From positions 24,530,001-24,594,000 of the forward strand of contig CATNEN010000001.1 in the NCBI GenBank assembly GCA_950097015.1: a stretch of DNA of 64,000 nt, read 5' to 3'. The DNA comes from Macrostomum hystrix. Taxonomy: Eukaryota > Platyhelminthes > Macrostomidae. Within the stretch, counting starts at the first letter, position 1. Each line of letters opens with the position of its first letter. Below are positions 45,789 through 56,329 of the stretch, piece after piece. The notes below the pieces were generated by a model. It was not told the origin of the DNA. It ran no database searches and worked only from the letters and a program-made list of their open reading frames with translations. Made by a program: the position numbers and the translations under genes.

Positions 45789-46369
45789 ATTGTTGCGTCC
45801 TCGGCAACGAGTGGAATTTCTGAGCTTCTACTTTATACCTGGGTTCCACGAACTGAAGCAACGCTGGCGGCTCACAATGATTGGCTGACAGCTGTCTGTG
45901 AGCTACTCATGCATGAGCTCTTTAGTTAAGACTCATCATCACAGTGCGATAGTTGCGCTAACGAGCCAATATTAACTTGTTATTAATCATCCTGAGCATT
46001 CAGGTTCCACTTATTAACACATTGTGTCGTGTTCGATAGTCGATTAATAATTAATATTCGATAGCAATTATGCAATCAAAAGCTTATATACAAAGCTTAC
46101 TACTTTCGATAGTCGCTAAGGTTTATTAATCTAGTTTATAGCCACCTAAAGAACCTAGAATATTAAACTGGAGTAAAGGGCTATGATTGTAACATAATTA
46201 GTAACTCTTTTGCAGTGGGCTGTGGTAGTGACTCATTGTTTTGACGTCAGTTTAACGCAGCCAACAAGCATGCAATCCTGCCTTTGCAACTGACTCATGA
46301 GTGCAAACAAGCACACGGATATGTACGCACGCACAGTCACGCAGGTGAGTTTGCTCACCTGTGCTCAGA

Positions 46370-46425
46370 AATTTTCATTGTCAGGCACTGTACACTCTCA
46401 GTGTGCTTTGGGTGTTTTGCCCTCA
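46370..46425 (-). mobile_element. Fragment of the same SINE family
   Basis: On the minus strand AGCACACTGAGAGTGTACAG and TGCCTGACAATGA match the 3' part of the SINE at 45105-45320. No head is present. The surrounding stretch 45840-46615 otherwise holds no recognised gene. Confidence 0.6.
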
Positions 46426-46649
46426 TAGGTGTAAATTGAACTTTAAGCCTACTCTTGGCGGCTGCGAACCGAACGAATGAAAATGTGGCAATCTGCTATC
46501 AGATTAAACAGGTAAATAAAATGTTGCGGATGACAAAATATGATAAGAAAGCACGTAAAATGTCATAACGAGTACACCATGCCTTTTTGTCGGAATAGCT
46601 AAATGTATGCGCCTGTTAATATCCATCAATAACTTATATTCGTAATTTC

Positions 46650-47556
46650 GTAATATCGAGCGTTTTCCAGAACGAGGTCCTGGCCATTAGCTCCTGCGCT
46701 GCGGAGCTGAACGAGAAAAACATCTCAGGCAGGACTATCATCTTTCACTCGGACAGTCAGGCTGCTCTGCAAGCCCTCTGTCACACCACCACGACCTCCC
46801 GGACAGTCTCTGACTGTGTCCGGCAGCTTAACAACCTGGCCGGTAAGAATACCGTCAGACTCCAGTGGATACCAGGGCATACCGGTTTTCCTGGAAACGA
46901 GCTTGCTGACTCCCTGGCCAAGCAGGGAGGCGCCAGCTCTGCGCCGGGCCCCTGCCCCCCGGTTCCAATTCCGAACACCGTCATCTATCGTCAGATTAAT
47001 GACTGGGCTGCCAACCTTCATCTTTCCCGGTGGAGAAGCACCATTGATTGCCGCCAATCCAAAGCGGCAGTCTCACCAGTGCCATCCACTCGGCTCCGGA
47101 AGGTCCTCCTAAACCAGACCCAGAAGGACATCCGGGCCCTCACCATGACCCTCACGGGCCATGGCTGCTACGCCAGGCACTATTTACTCCGAGGAGACCT
47201 CCGGAGTGAGCTGTGCCTGTTCTGCAACCTTGAGAACGAGGATACCCTGCACTTCGTCTGCCAATGCCCTTTCTTCACCAGAGAGAGGCTTAATCACCTC
47301 GGACCAAACCCATCCATGGACGACGTTTGCATATCCGAGAACATCCCGCGGCTCGTCCGGTTTCTAAGGGCTACCAGACGAGCATCTTTCTTCCCTAGCG
47401 AAGAGCAAGCTGCAGGAAGGACCGGCCACGGACCTCCCTGACTGGCCCCGCGCCATCGGCCGATTGCGGGTCTTTCAGGGATTAGCGGAATGGGCGACCC
47501 CCGCCTCCCCGCTGTGTCCATCGGACCGCCCTGCAGATAAGTCAAAGTCAAGCCTA
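46650..47556 (+). mobile_element. 5'-truncated LINE insertion with 34-bp target duplication
   Basis: A GC-rich insertion in AT-rich surroundings. It encodes RNase H (FHSDSQAALQAL, then LQWIPGHTGFPGNELADSLA) and the LINE C-terminal Cys/His motif (CLFCNLENEDTLHFVCQCPF) in one open frame ending at 47441, then a 3' UTR ending in AAGTC-like repeats. A 34-bp duplication with one mismatch flanks it (46616-46649 and 47557-47590; begins TTAATATCCATCAATAAC). RT and endonuclease are missing, as expected from incomplete reverse transcription. Confidence 0.85.
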
Positions 47557-47860
47557 TTAATATCCATCAATAACTTATATCCGTAATTTCTTTATCTCCC
47601 AAAATATTCGACCAATCGCCATGAAAGTGTAGAACCCGGGTTAAAATTTTGAAAAATAGCTCATCTTAAATGGCGGGAAAGTTTGATCCGAATGGCGGAA
47701 TTGCACCGAAATCAGTCATTCGGAGCTTTCGTGAAATAGCCAGTGCTGCAAAGAAGAAATTCTTTGCATTCCAAAAGACTTGAAGTTGAAACTTTTATAT
47801 TCAGAATAGAAGAAGAACTGGCATGTTATGAAAGCGTTAGACTCAGGTTCAGACTGCAGA

Positions 47861-49316
47861 TTAGCAGATGAAGGCCGTCAGCGAGGCTAGGATGGGCCGG
47901 TGGCAGACTGCACAGACTCTGGTGGCAGCGTCGCAGACAGCGCAGAGGGTGAAGTGCGCGCACGGCAGAGCCACTCGACTGCGCGGTCGAATTCGACATC
48001 GTATGCAGTGCGCATCTTCAATGGAACTCGACGACGATGTTGACGATGACGGGGCTGTCGCTGTTGTGGTGAGCTCCGGGACTGCAGCTTGCAGCTGAGA
48101 ATCTGTCGGGCAATTCGCCCGAGAGCGGCAAAAACTGTGAAGCAGCGATTCCACTGGCAAGCCGAGGGCCTCGTCAGCAGCTTCTCCCAGAGCCAGCTCG
48201 AGCTCGTGGGAGGCTTGAATGAGATCTCCCGGCCTCATTATCGGCTTGCTGCAGTCTCCGGCTGTGAAGTGCCGCCTCGCCAGTGTCATGACTAAGGCAG
48301 GCCTGGCGATCCCAAAGGACTCCGCCTGAGTCAGCGGCGCCGTCTCCATGCGGCTGAGCAGTCGCTCCGAGATGCGGCCGAATTCCAGAGCTACCTTAGC
48401 AACCAGGGCAGCTTCCGTAGCAGCCAGAGGCTCCCCACTTTGGCGGCCTCGAAGGAACAGCAACAGTCGAGCGAACTCGCAGCCCGGGCTGGCAGCCGCG
48501 TGGCTGTCAAGCCAGTGCGAGTCACGTGACTGGCAGAGCTCGGCGGTCAGCCGGCAGTCGCAGTGAAAGCAGCGCAACTGTCCGTCAGAAGCCTGCCGGA
48601 AGAAGCCAGCCGCTGATGCAGGTTCCGCTGCTCCTGATCGGCAGCGCAACAAGTAGGGCGCGAACTCGGGACGTCTGGACGTGGCAACCACGCAAAGTAA
48701 GCTGCCTGGCGGATGGAGACATTGACTTTTTGAGATCGTTTTGAGTAGACGCGAGTGACACAATTAGTACATCTGATGACCAAACTACTTGGCATCATTT
48801 TTAATTCCATATCTTGCTAACTCACAAGTAAATACACAAAATGTACTCTTCACTTTGTAGCTAACATAAACCATAAGCAACCTCCTATGCTAATAGTCTC
48901 GAAAAGATCACTAGTGTAATTGCTATTTTTAGACTGAATGCTATCGGGAAAATTGTACTTCTGATCTAAAAATAGACGCTTGTACACTCAAACAGCGGCT
49001 TCTATTTTATTTCCAGGAAATTATATAGATTTCGCTTTGCTTTTTTCTACATCTTGCTTATTGGGACTTGAAAAAAATGAATTCTTAAAATTAAAAACCG
49101 AAAAATCGAAACAGGATATGAATTCATTAGCAAGGAAATACATACGTTACTCTGAGGCTGAGGCAGCTTACCAGAGACAAACCGCATGACGTCAGAGTCG
49201 GTCTGGTTGTCAGCAGCCGAGGACAGCTGCGTCGCTTTGACCAATTCGGATGCTGGTGACAGAATATACCTGGCAATCGCCATCCAGACAGCTTCAGTGC
49301 CTATGGAAGCAGTCAT
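47861..49316 (-). CDS. IAP-family protein with one BIR and a C-terminal RING
   Basis: Two minus-strand exons, 49316-49172 and 48705-47861, join in phase 1 to about 329 residues. The BIR domain (about 60-130) shows ASAAGFFRQASDGQLRCFHC then H and C in SHWLDSHAAASPGCEFARLL, the CxxC-H-C zinc site. The C-terminus is an IAP-type RING: CIRCRIRPRSRVALPCAHFT, LCAVCDAATRVCAVCHRPI. A Ser/Thr-rich linker separates them. Such proteins are E3 ubiquitin ligases that restrain caspases or act in immune signalling. The second exon is secure; the first (start MTASIGTEAVWMAIARYI) is assigned by phase only. A single BIR with RING resembles small BIRC7-like proteins. Confidence 0.85.
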
Positions 49317-49639
49317 TCCGGCTGTTACTGCTCATTCATGCTTTATTCATACCCTACACTACTGCTATAGATGTACTACCCACCCTCATATAGGACTGAG
49401 AGCGAAAAGAGGACCGAGAGCAGAGTTTTCGTTTTTCGATTCTCAACGCGTAGCTGCAGATTGGACAAGTTGAATAACGGACAAGCTGACTTGTACATTG
49501 TGCGATATTGAGGTCCAAAGATTCAGGATATGCCGGAGCCATTCTGGTGTTTTCAAAAAATGAATATAGAATGACGTTGAGATAGCAATTGATGGCAGGA
49601 TTTGATATCTAAATCACCAATAGCATGCTTATCCTCCAT

Positions 49640-50102
49640 GCTAAGTCCTGCAAAAGCAATTAGAAACCACAGGAAAAATTTAGTTTCTCAGTTCGATACC
49701 CATTGGAGACAAAGGACACAGAACTCAAGCAAGCTGAGTCACTTCTATTACTCCTTTAAGCAATATTATTCAGCCGAAAAATATTTACAACAAATATACA
49801 ACCCGGAGTTGAGACGTACCCTATCTTCGTTTAGACTAGGAAACCATAAGCTAGCTTGCGAAACATTGCGAACTGCGAGACCGAAAATTCCGTATGAGAA
49901 TAGATTTTGTAGTAAGTGCAAAATAGAAGTTGAAAACGAGGTCCACTTCCTTTTTAAGTGCAGTTGGAATATGTATAGCGCCGCACGTTCGAATTCTGAA
50001 AAAAACATATCTAGGAAAACTCCCCATTTCGCACCCTTAACAGCAGAGGAGAAATCTAACTACATAATGGCACAAGATGATAGGGAAACCGCTGAAGCTT
50101 AG
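49640..50102 (+). mobile_element. 3' fragment of an AT-rich LINE polyprotein
   Basis: An open frame contains SKLSHFYYSFKQYYSAEKYL, RRTLSSFRLGNHKLACETLR, PYENRFCSKCKIEVENEVHF and LFKCSW. This is the C-terminal domain that follows RT in many LINEs (RFRxxNHxLxxE ... RxCxxC ... E.HFLxxC). No RT remains upstream. Its AT-rich codon use differs from the other LINE pieces here, so it belongs to a different family. Confidence 0.65.
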
Positions 50103-52067
50103 CAAAGTACATCATAGAAAACTCTAAAATTAGGTAACAGCTGCCCTGAAGCTACGAGCTCGTATTAACATTTAACAATATATATTTCATATTTTTTTAT
50201 TCCTGGTGTCCCTTGTTTTTTTACTACGCTTATTTTTAATACCTTAGCTTTTCCCTTCCCAAGTAATCAAAGCTCAATTGTTGAATCCTACAAAACTTTG
50301 CTTTTTATGTTTTTTGTTCTCCAGTAAAATATTTGTTGTCAACAAAAAAATAAATATCTGCTCCCATAGATAGCGTGCGCGTTTTAGTAATATATTTTTA
50401 TTAATTTATATTAATTAATATAGATATAATAATTAAATAAAATAAAAAATATTGTAGTAGGTGAATAATTCTACCGTATTTTTCATTTTTTAGTTTACGC
50501 GAACGCGAAAAGAAATTTAATACTTGTTTGAATGCACCGATTGTTTTAATGCACTGGGAAAACCACCCCTCCACTCTACTATATATACGCGCATTTTTGG
50601 GAGTAGAAAACCCAACTTGCAGACGTTCCACGGACGTTTTCAAAGCTAAAAGACAAAGTTTCCAAAACTTGTTAATTCTTTAGTAAGCTGGAAAGCTATA
50701 ATCTCAGACAACAGAAGTCGTATTGAATAGTAAAGAAAAAGGGTTGGATCCGAAATAAGTGTGCATAAGCCTGTAAAGTGTGTGATAAAGACAACCTATA
50801 AAGGGATTGCAATAAATAAACAAGCCTGTACAGGGTGAGGAGAGAACGAGTGTTTCCATAGTGAGTACATGGGTAAACTGATACCCTCCGATCCATTGGT
50901 AGCCTTGCATTGGGACTGGAAAAGTTAAATAAGACTTTGTGTCACTAATACACATATATGAGTTATTCATATTAACAAAGTGAAGAAAGTGTCTTACCGC
51001 TCGGACACTCATATGCTACCATAGAAACAACAGACACTCTAATTATATGTGTTATAACTGGTTAAATACAGACAAGTATAAATAAGAAGAAGAGCCCTCC
51101 AACAATATCATCAGATAAAAGCTATAAAGGTACACTAGGTACCTAAAACAGTTTTACAGAGAGGTTTTCAGTCGGTGTTGTGTTTAAGTTTTGCCGATGT
51201 CATCAATCTGTTACAAAAATGCAATTCAGAGCCATTCGTCAATTCGCCTATTGAAGAAATGAGCGACATTTTAAATTTAGATTAAAGTTTTAAGTTTAAA
51301 TTACACGACATAAAGGTCGTTATCTTAATGGGCTGTAATAGCCTAGCATTGTCCATAGTCGAGTGAGCCGTGGCGCGCTCATCATTATTGTGACAGAACG
51401 GATGTATGCAGCATTGTTATTTTATTCTCAGTGTATTATCTGAAATATCTTCTAAACTTCCATTCCATTCGATCTACTGACTGCCAAGTAGAGCAATATA
51501 AGTATTTCTAACTACGCCTAGCAGGCATTTTACAACTACCTGCCCTTCCGTGAGATTAACACTCGAGTTGTCAATCATCGAATCAAAAAAAAATTCTATC
51601 AATCAAAATCGAGCCGGTTCGGGTAGAAAACCCTGCGCACTTTCCTTTACCAGTACTTAACTCAAGTTAAAACAAATATTTCATCTAAAAAATGTTTGAG
51701 AAGAGAGTGGAACACTCTTAAATACTAGATAAAAACAAAGAGTTTCCGCCGTCACAAAAATATTCGTAAATGGACTTGAGTCCATTTCAAATGTTGATGA
51801 CTGGCTCATACGTGACCAACTTGTCAAAGGATTGATAGGATTGAAAAACTTGAAAAGATTTTCACAACTTTTGCGAAAGTGAAAAGTGAAAGAATTCCCG
51901 TGAAAAGCGTTGAACAGAAGAATTGTGCGCTGGACTCCTTATCCTTACTTTTACAGCAATGTCACAATGGCTATCAGTACCGAGATACAGGTGAATCTTT
52001 CTCAGGTGGATCTGACAGATTCTGGTCGCATTGGCATGGAGTTATTTGGGCTGCCGAACGGTATTGA
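50103..52067. other. AT-rich spacer
   Basis: Nothing recognised in about 2 kb. Minus-strand frames near 50696-51012 have no motif. Plus-strand frames at 51879-52269 overlap the antisense of the PAN exon of gene B and are treated as shadows. Confidence 0.4.
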
Positions 52068-53059
52068 TCAGGTCGGCAGGCGGATTTTCTTCTTTGAGCA
52101 GGTGGCACAGCTGCGGCTGCTGGAGAAGATCACCGCCAGACAGTCATCAATGATGTTGCATTTGAAGACGCACTCGACGCTCGATCTGGCGGAGATGGTC
52201 CGAAGTGACGGCTGCCCGGAAGAAGTCAATTGCCTCGACTTCACATCCAGCGTGAAAACACCATCTTAAACAAGTTGAAAAAATATTTTTTTCGACGCAG
52301 CACAAACATTTCATCAATAGATGATAGAGAATCATTATTTAATCTGTAGCTAGAGGTGCGGCCTCCAAGCTAGAGGTTAAGCTAGAGGGTGTGTTCACTA
52401 GTTCACAAGTCGGACTCACGACTTGAAGGTCGGGGGTTCGATTCCTGACTCCACTAGAACAATTTGTGTCCTTTAGCAGGACACTTAACTCTGCATTGCT
52501 TGGGTTCACCCAGCTGTTAAATGGGATAAGCTGGGATAATTGAAGGTAGGTGTGGCGTCCCCCCAGTCCATGGACTGATCAGCCGTACGCAGCCTTCTCT
52601 GCAGATGCGCCACGCAGTAGCTGCGGCTGTGCTGTCGGCTGCACATCTGGCCCAATTGGACGGTTGTAATCAATTATTATTATTAATTAATCTAAAGCGG
52701 ACTCACTTCTGTACTGCTGAGCGAAGATCGAGTTTCGCCATCTGGCACCGCACTTCTGCGCTACGTTGCCCACGCAGGGAGTGTCGCAGTCGTTTTCGCT
52801 GACTGCTCCGTGCAATCCGTAGGAGTTTCCGCAGAAGCACTGTGTGCCAGTCTCCAGACCGAAGTAGCGAAACTTGCCCTGTGAGCAGAAACTGCTGCAC
52901 GACTCATGCGTCATGCTGTCGGAGCCCACAGTTGCTGCGCTCAGGTCTCTAGGACTGCCATCCTTGAAGCAGCCGACATAAAGAAAATCGAACGGCGCCT
53001 CGAACGATGAGTGCTAGGAGAGCACAGACCGCAATGAAAAGCTGTAGGGAGTGCTTCAT
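52068..53059 (-). pseudogene. Secreted WSC-PAN protein, gene B, with a one-base frameshift
   Basis: Layout as in gene A: exon 53059-52707 (signal peptide MKHSLQLFIAVCALLALIV and WSC domain) and exon 52264-52068 (PAN-like ECVFKCNIIDDCLAVIFSSS). Both joints are in phase 1. The frame is lost at AAA 52980-52982 (TTT on the coding strand) between VRFS and YVGCFKDG; one base fewer restores it. WSC motifs THESCSSFCSQGKFRYFGLE and QCFCGNSYGLHGAVSENDC are otherwise well kept. CTATAAGAG (53111-53103) lies 44 bases before the ATG, matching gene A. Good conservation suggests either a very recent lesion or a consensus error. Confidence 0.75.
52343..52690 (+). mobile_element. tRNA-derived SINE in the intron of WSC-PAN gene B
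   Basis: The head ends with a strong B box (GGGGGTTCGATTCCTGAC, about 52433). A conserved-looking body follows (TTTAGCAGGACACTTAACTC, GGGTTCACCCAGCTGTTAAA TGGG), like central domains shared by SINEs across metazoans. It ends in an (ATT)n tail at 52670-52684. TTAATCT occurs just before the start and right after the tail, a likely target duplication. It ends about 15 bases from the donor of exon 1. Confidence 0.78.
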
Positions 53060-54358
53060 TTTAGACTGTACAGTTTCTTTTGAAGAGCGAGATTCTCATT
53101 TGCTCTTATAGTTTTCTCTTAGGAGGTGGCAAAATTCTAAAACAGAAATTTCATTGGTTTTCAATTGGGTTCCAAGTGCCCCAATGGCTACAGTAATGTA
53201 GTAAGTGGTGTGGTGAGTAGTGTGGTTGTGAGAAGTAGGGTGGTGAGTAGTGGGATTGTGTGAGCAGTGAGGTGGTGATTTGTGTGGTGGTGAGTAAAGT
53301 AAATAGTAAAAAGAACTGTAACAAATTCTATAAAAATTTCAAGTGCTTAAGCCGAATTATAATCGAAGAAAAAATGGAATTAAGATGAAAACTATTTCTT
53401 GACTATATTCTTTATTTTATGGTATAGCCATCAGTAAGTTATGGTATAACTTACGAAAATATTGTGTTCATTGTCTTCAGTAACAATACTTTTTTGCTAT
53501 TAGCCATAGTTTGTTTGTATGCAGAACAACAACTTTTGAATTTGGCAAACGCATGTCGTGCGCACTCGCAATTATTAATGTTTTAAGATTCGTGTTTAGT
53601 GCAGCAAGCGTTTCTGTTCCATAAGTATAACATTATATTAGATAATTTTACCCTCTGTTTTATACAACATTAACTTTCACAGTTACAAACTCCACATAAA
53701 TTTCGACAGTATATCGCTTTTAGACTTTTTAATGAATACTAAACTATTAGTGATTGATTTCAAACTTACATGACTAATAGGTTGTCAACCCACTGTCTGT
53801 TGTAGCTTAGGGCCAACTTATATTTTTATATGTAAATAAAATTAGTTTAATATAGTTGTTACAAGTTTGCTCATAGTTTTCAGGAGAAAAATAAAAACTT
53901 GTGTGCCCTGTGAATCTATGATTCTACAAATTTTATAGCCAATAGTTTTAAGAACAAATTGACTGTCTATATATCATTCATGCACTTAATTGAACAATCT
54001 GGTTGTTGCTGTCATCATTTTTGCAGTAAAAAATCAGCACTTTTGAAGTGTGTGCATAATAATAATAAAATAATAATTAACATTCATCATTATTTTCATT
54101 GTGTCTCATTCTCATATAATAGGGTAGGCCTACTTACAAAAGCCCTGGCCTTACTTAGGTTAGGCTAGGCCCACCCTATAATAAATAGGATCATCTTCAA
54201 TAGTTTTTGACTATTTTGAAGTTTAGTCCTATTTGATTTTCCCCCATACTCATATTTAATAAGAGAGGAAATTACAAATCACATTGTATTTCTATACTAA
54301 GGTTTGGCCTATGGCCTAGACTATGACTATGTATTAGAAGTTTTTTAAATTGACAAAT
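53060..54358. other. AT-rich spacer
   Basis: Apart from the TATA-like promoter element of gene B and a short GTAGTGTGGTGGTGAGTAGT-type repeat near 53200-53300, no feature is recognised. Confidence 0.45.
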
Positions 54359-55930
54359 TTAAACTGATAAATCTGATAAATTTAAACAACTGAAAGTGAT
54401 GCAGCCTGCTTGAAGATAGATGGAAATGTTTTGCAGACCAATGAAGTCGCAACCTAGGATCACATATGCTGGGTGCAGCTTCTCTAGCATGACGAAATGA
54501 TGTTTGACTTGCACAGTTCCATTTTCCATTGTAAGCATTGTCTCCCCCAGCACTGGTTGCTGTTTTCTGTCTACACCTCTAATTGTGATGTTGGGCTATA
54601 GCCGCCACCTATCTTTTGTCAGATGTTGGCATTGATGTAGGACACTTCAGCTCCTGTGTCTAACAAGCAGTGGCACTGAATGTTTGAAGATAAGTACCGT
54701 TACAAAGTGTGCATGGCTAGGTTGGCAGCTACTAGGGAGTGGAACAGAGGCCAAGTGATTTATTGCTGAGAGGGCCAGTCATGGCCTCATGGACTAGTCT
54801 ACTCAGCATTTGGCCAATGGCAATGGATATGGCCCAGTTGACCATAGCCAAAACAGACTGAGCCAGTACTTGCTGTTGCCTGTTGATGCTGTCTATTCTT
54901 GTCAGTTTGCAGTTGGGTCATTTGTTGCCTAGCTGGTGCAGGTGCTCTAGCTGGCATAGGCATAGACTCAGGGTTTCTGGATGGCATTGAGAAACTTTGC
55001 TGTAGGAACTCACTAGTAGCCATAAATGCCCACGTCTTGCGAAGCTGTTGGGCAATCTGCAGAGCATTTTTTGCATTTGGTGGCACTGGTTGGTTGAGTA
55101 GTCTCTCCCTGACATAGTAATCAGCAAGTCCATACATGAACTGTTCAAGGACCAGTTGCTGCACATAGGCCTGGGCTCCAGTATCCGGGTAGGCCCTCAC
55201 TGCCAGTCATTGCAGTTTAGTCATGTACTTCTCGAAGCTTTCCTCTGGATGATGATGACGGGCCCAAAATTTGCGACAAAGCAGTGCTGCACTTTTCAAT
55301 CCACCATGACACAATTGGAGGTGCTCGCTAAGCTTCTTGTATGAGAGCTCTGGCAGCTAGTTGGGCATTGCGACAGTTGGGAGGCCAAAATGCACGTATT
55401 GCATTGCCAACCATGTCATGTAGGTTGGAAATGCTAGGTATGATAATATAGTACTAACTTTATCTACACCCAGGAAGCATAGGAAGTAACTCATGTAGGC
55501 CCCAATCAGGACCAAAAAGTCTTCTTTGTCATTAAATGCCGCCATCTGGGGCACGTGTGGCAACACTGGGGCTAAACACTGTGGCACGCCAACACAGGCA
55601 AGCTGTGGGTGGTCCTGCAGATGAGGCCATCAATGGCAGAGTTAGGGATGCTGGTGTTGATCAAAGCTTGGCAGAAATGGATTCGTGGGTACTGACAATT
55701 AGACAACAGAAGCATGCATAATTTGCTGATTCTCGTCAGTGTCAGGTGGCAGAAATGGGTTGGTTGAAAGGGCTGCCTCTGATAGCATTGCAGAGTGGTA
55801 CTGTGACTGTGAACCGGCAGCATTGGTTTCTTCACTAACCAATGAATTTGCTCCACTGGAAGCATAATCAAGCTGTCACACAAGTTGGCCTTGCAGCTCT
55901 TAAAATTTATCCACATCCAGGTTTGGGTCG
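54359..55930 (-). pseudogene. LTR-retroelement gag-protease relic
   Basis: On the minus strand, pieces in changing frames follow the order expected for gag then protease. Near 55530 FNDKEDFLVLIGAY resembles the start of a retroelement capsid. At 55200-54799 the frame has YVQQLVLEQFMYGLADYYVR and an altered zinc knuckle CFGYGQLGHIHCHW. Near 54660 CLLDTGAEVSYIN is a retropepsin active site, followed by VILGCDFI at 54470, the usual protease C-terminal signature. Several frameshifts and stops show decay. No reverse transcriptase or integrase is present downstream. Confidence 0.72.
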
Positions 55931-56329
55931 TTCCACATTAGGATGAGTTGCGTGGTCGCCAAATGTAAACTCCTGTGCCCCTTGATCTGACGGTTTGAAA
56001 AATAATGATCAAAGCACAGTTGTTTACCCAGCAAAGTCTAAAAAAGTGTGAAGAGCCGTGACAATTTATTATTTTTGTTTACTAAATTTTTAGTTGTTTA
56101 CTATTTTTTAATAAAGACATTATTTGAAAATAAACAATGCTAGACATTTGACTGACTTCAAAGTGCGCATGGCTAGGTTGGCAGCTACTAGTGTTGTACC
56201 GGTAACAATGCTAACAATGCGGGATCCGGCGAACTCCAATATGAAGTCCAAGAATACTAGGTAGTGTAGTAGTAGCACTGCCACCAGGGCGTCAGGACTT
56301 CTGCCTTCGGTGAGGTGAAGGATCCTTGG

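Noticed and set aside
51879..52269. Plus-strand frames of 62 and 119 codons
   Set aside because: They overlap the PAN exon of WSC-PAN gene B, whose minus-strand frame matches its paralogue.
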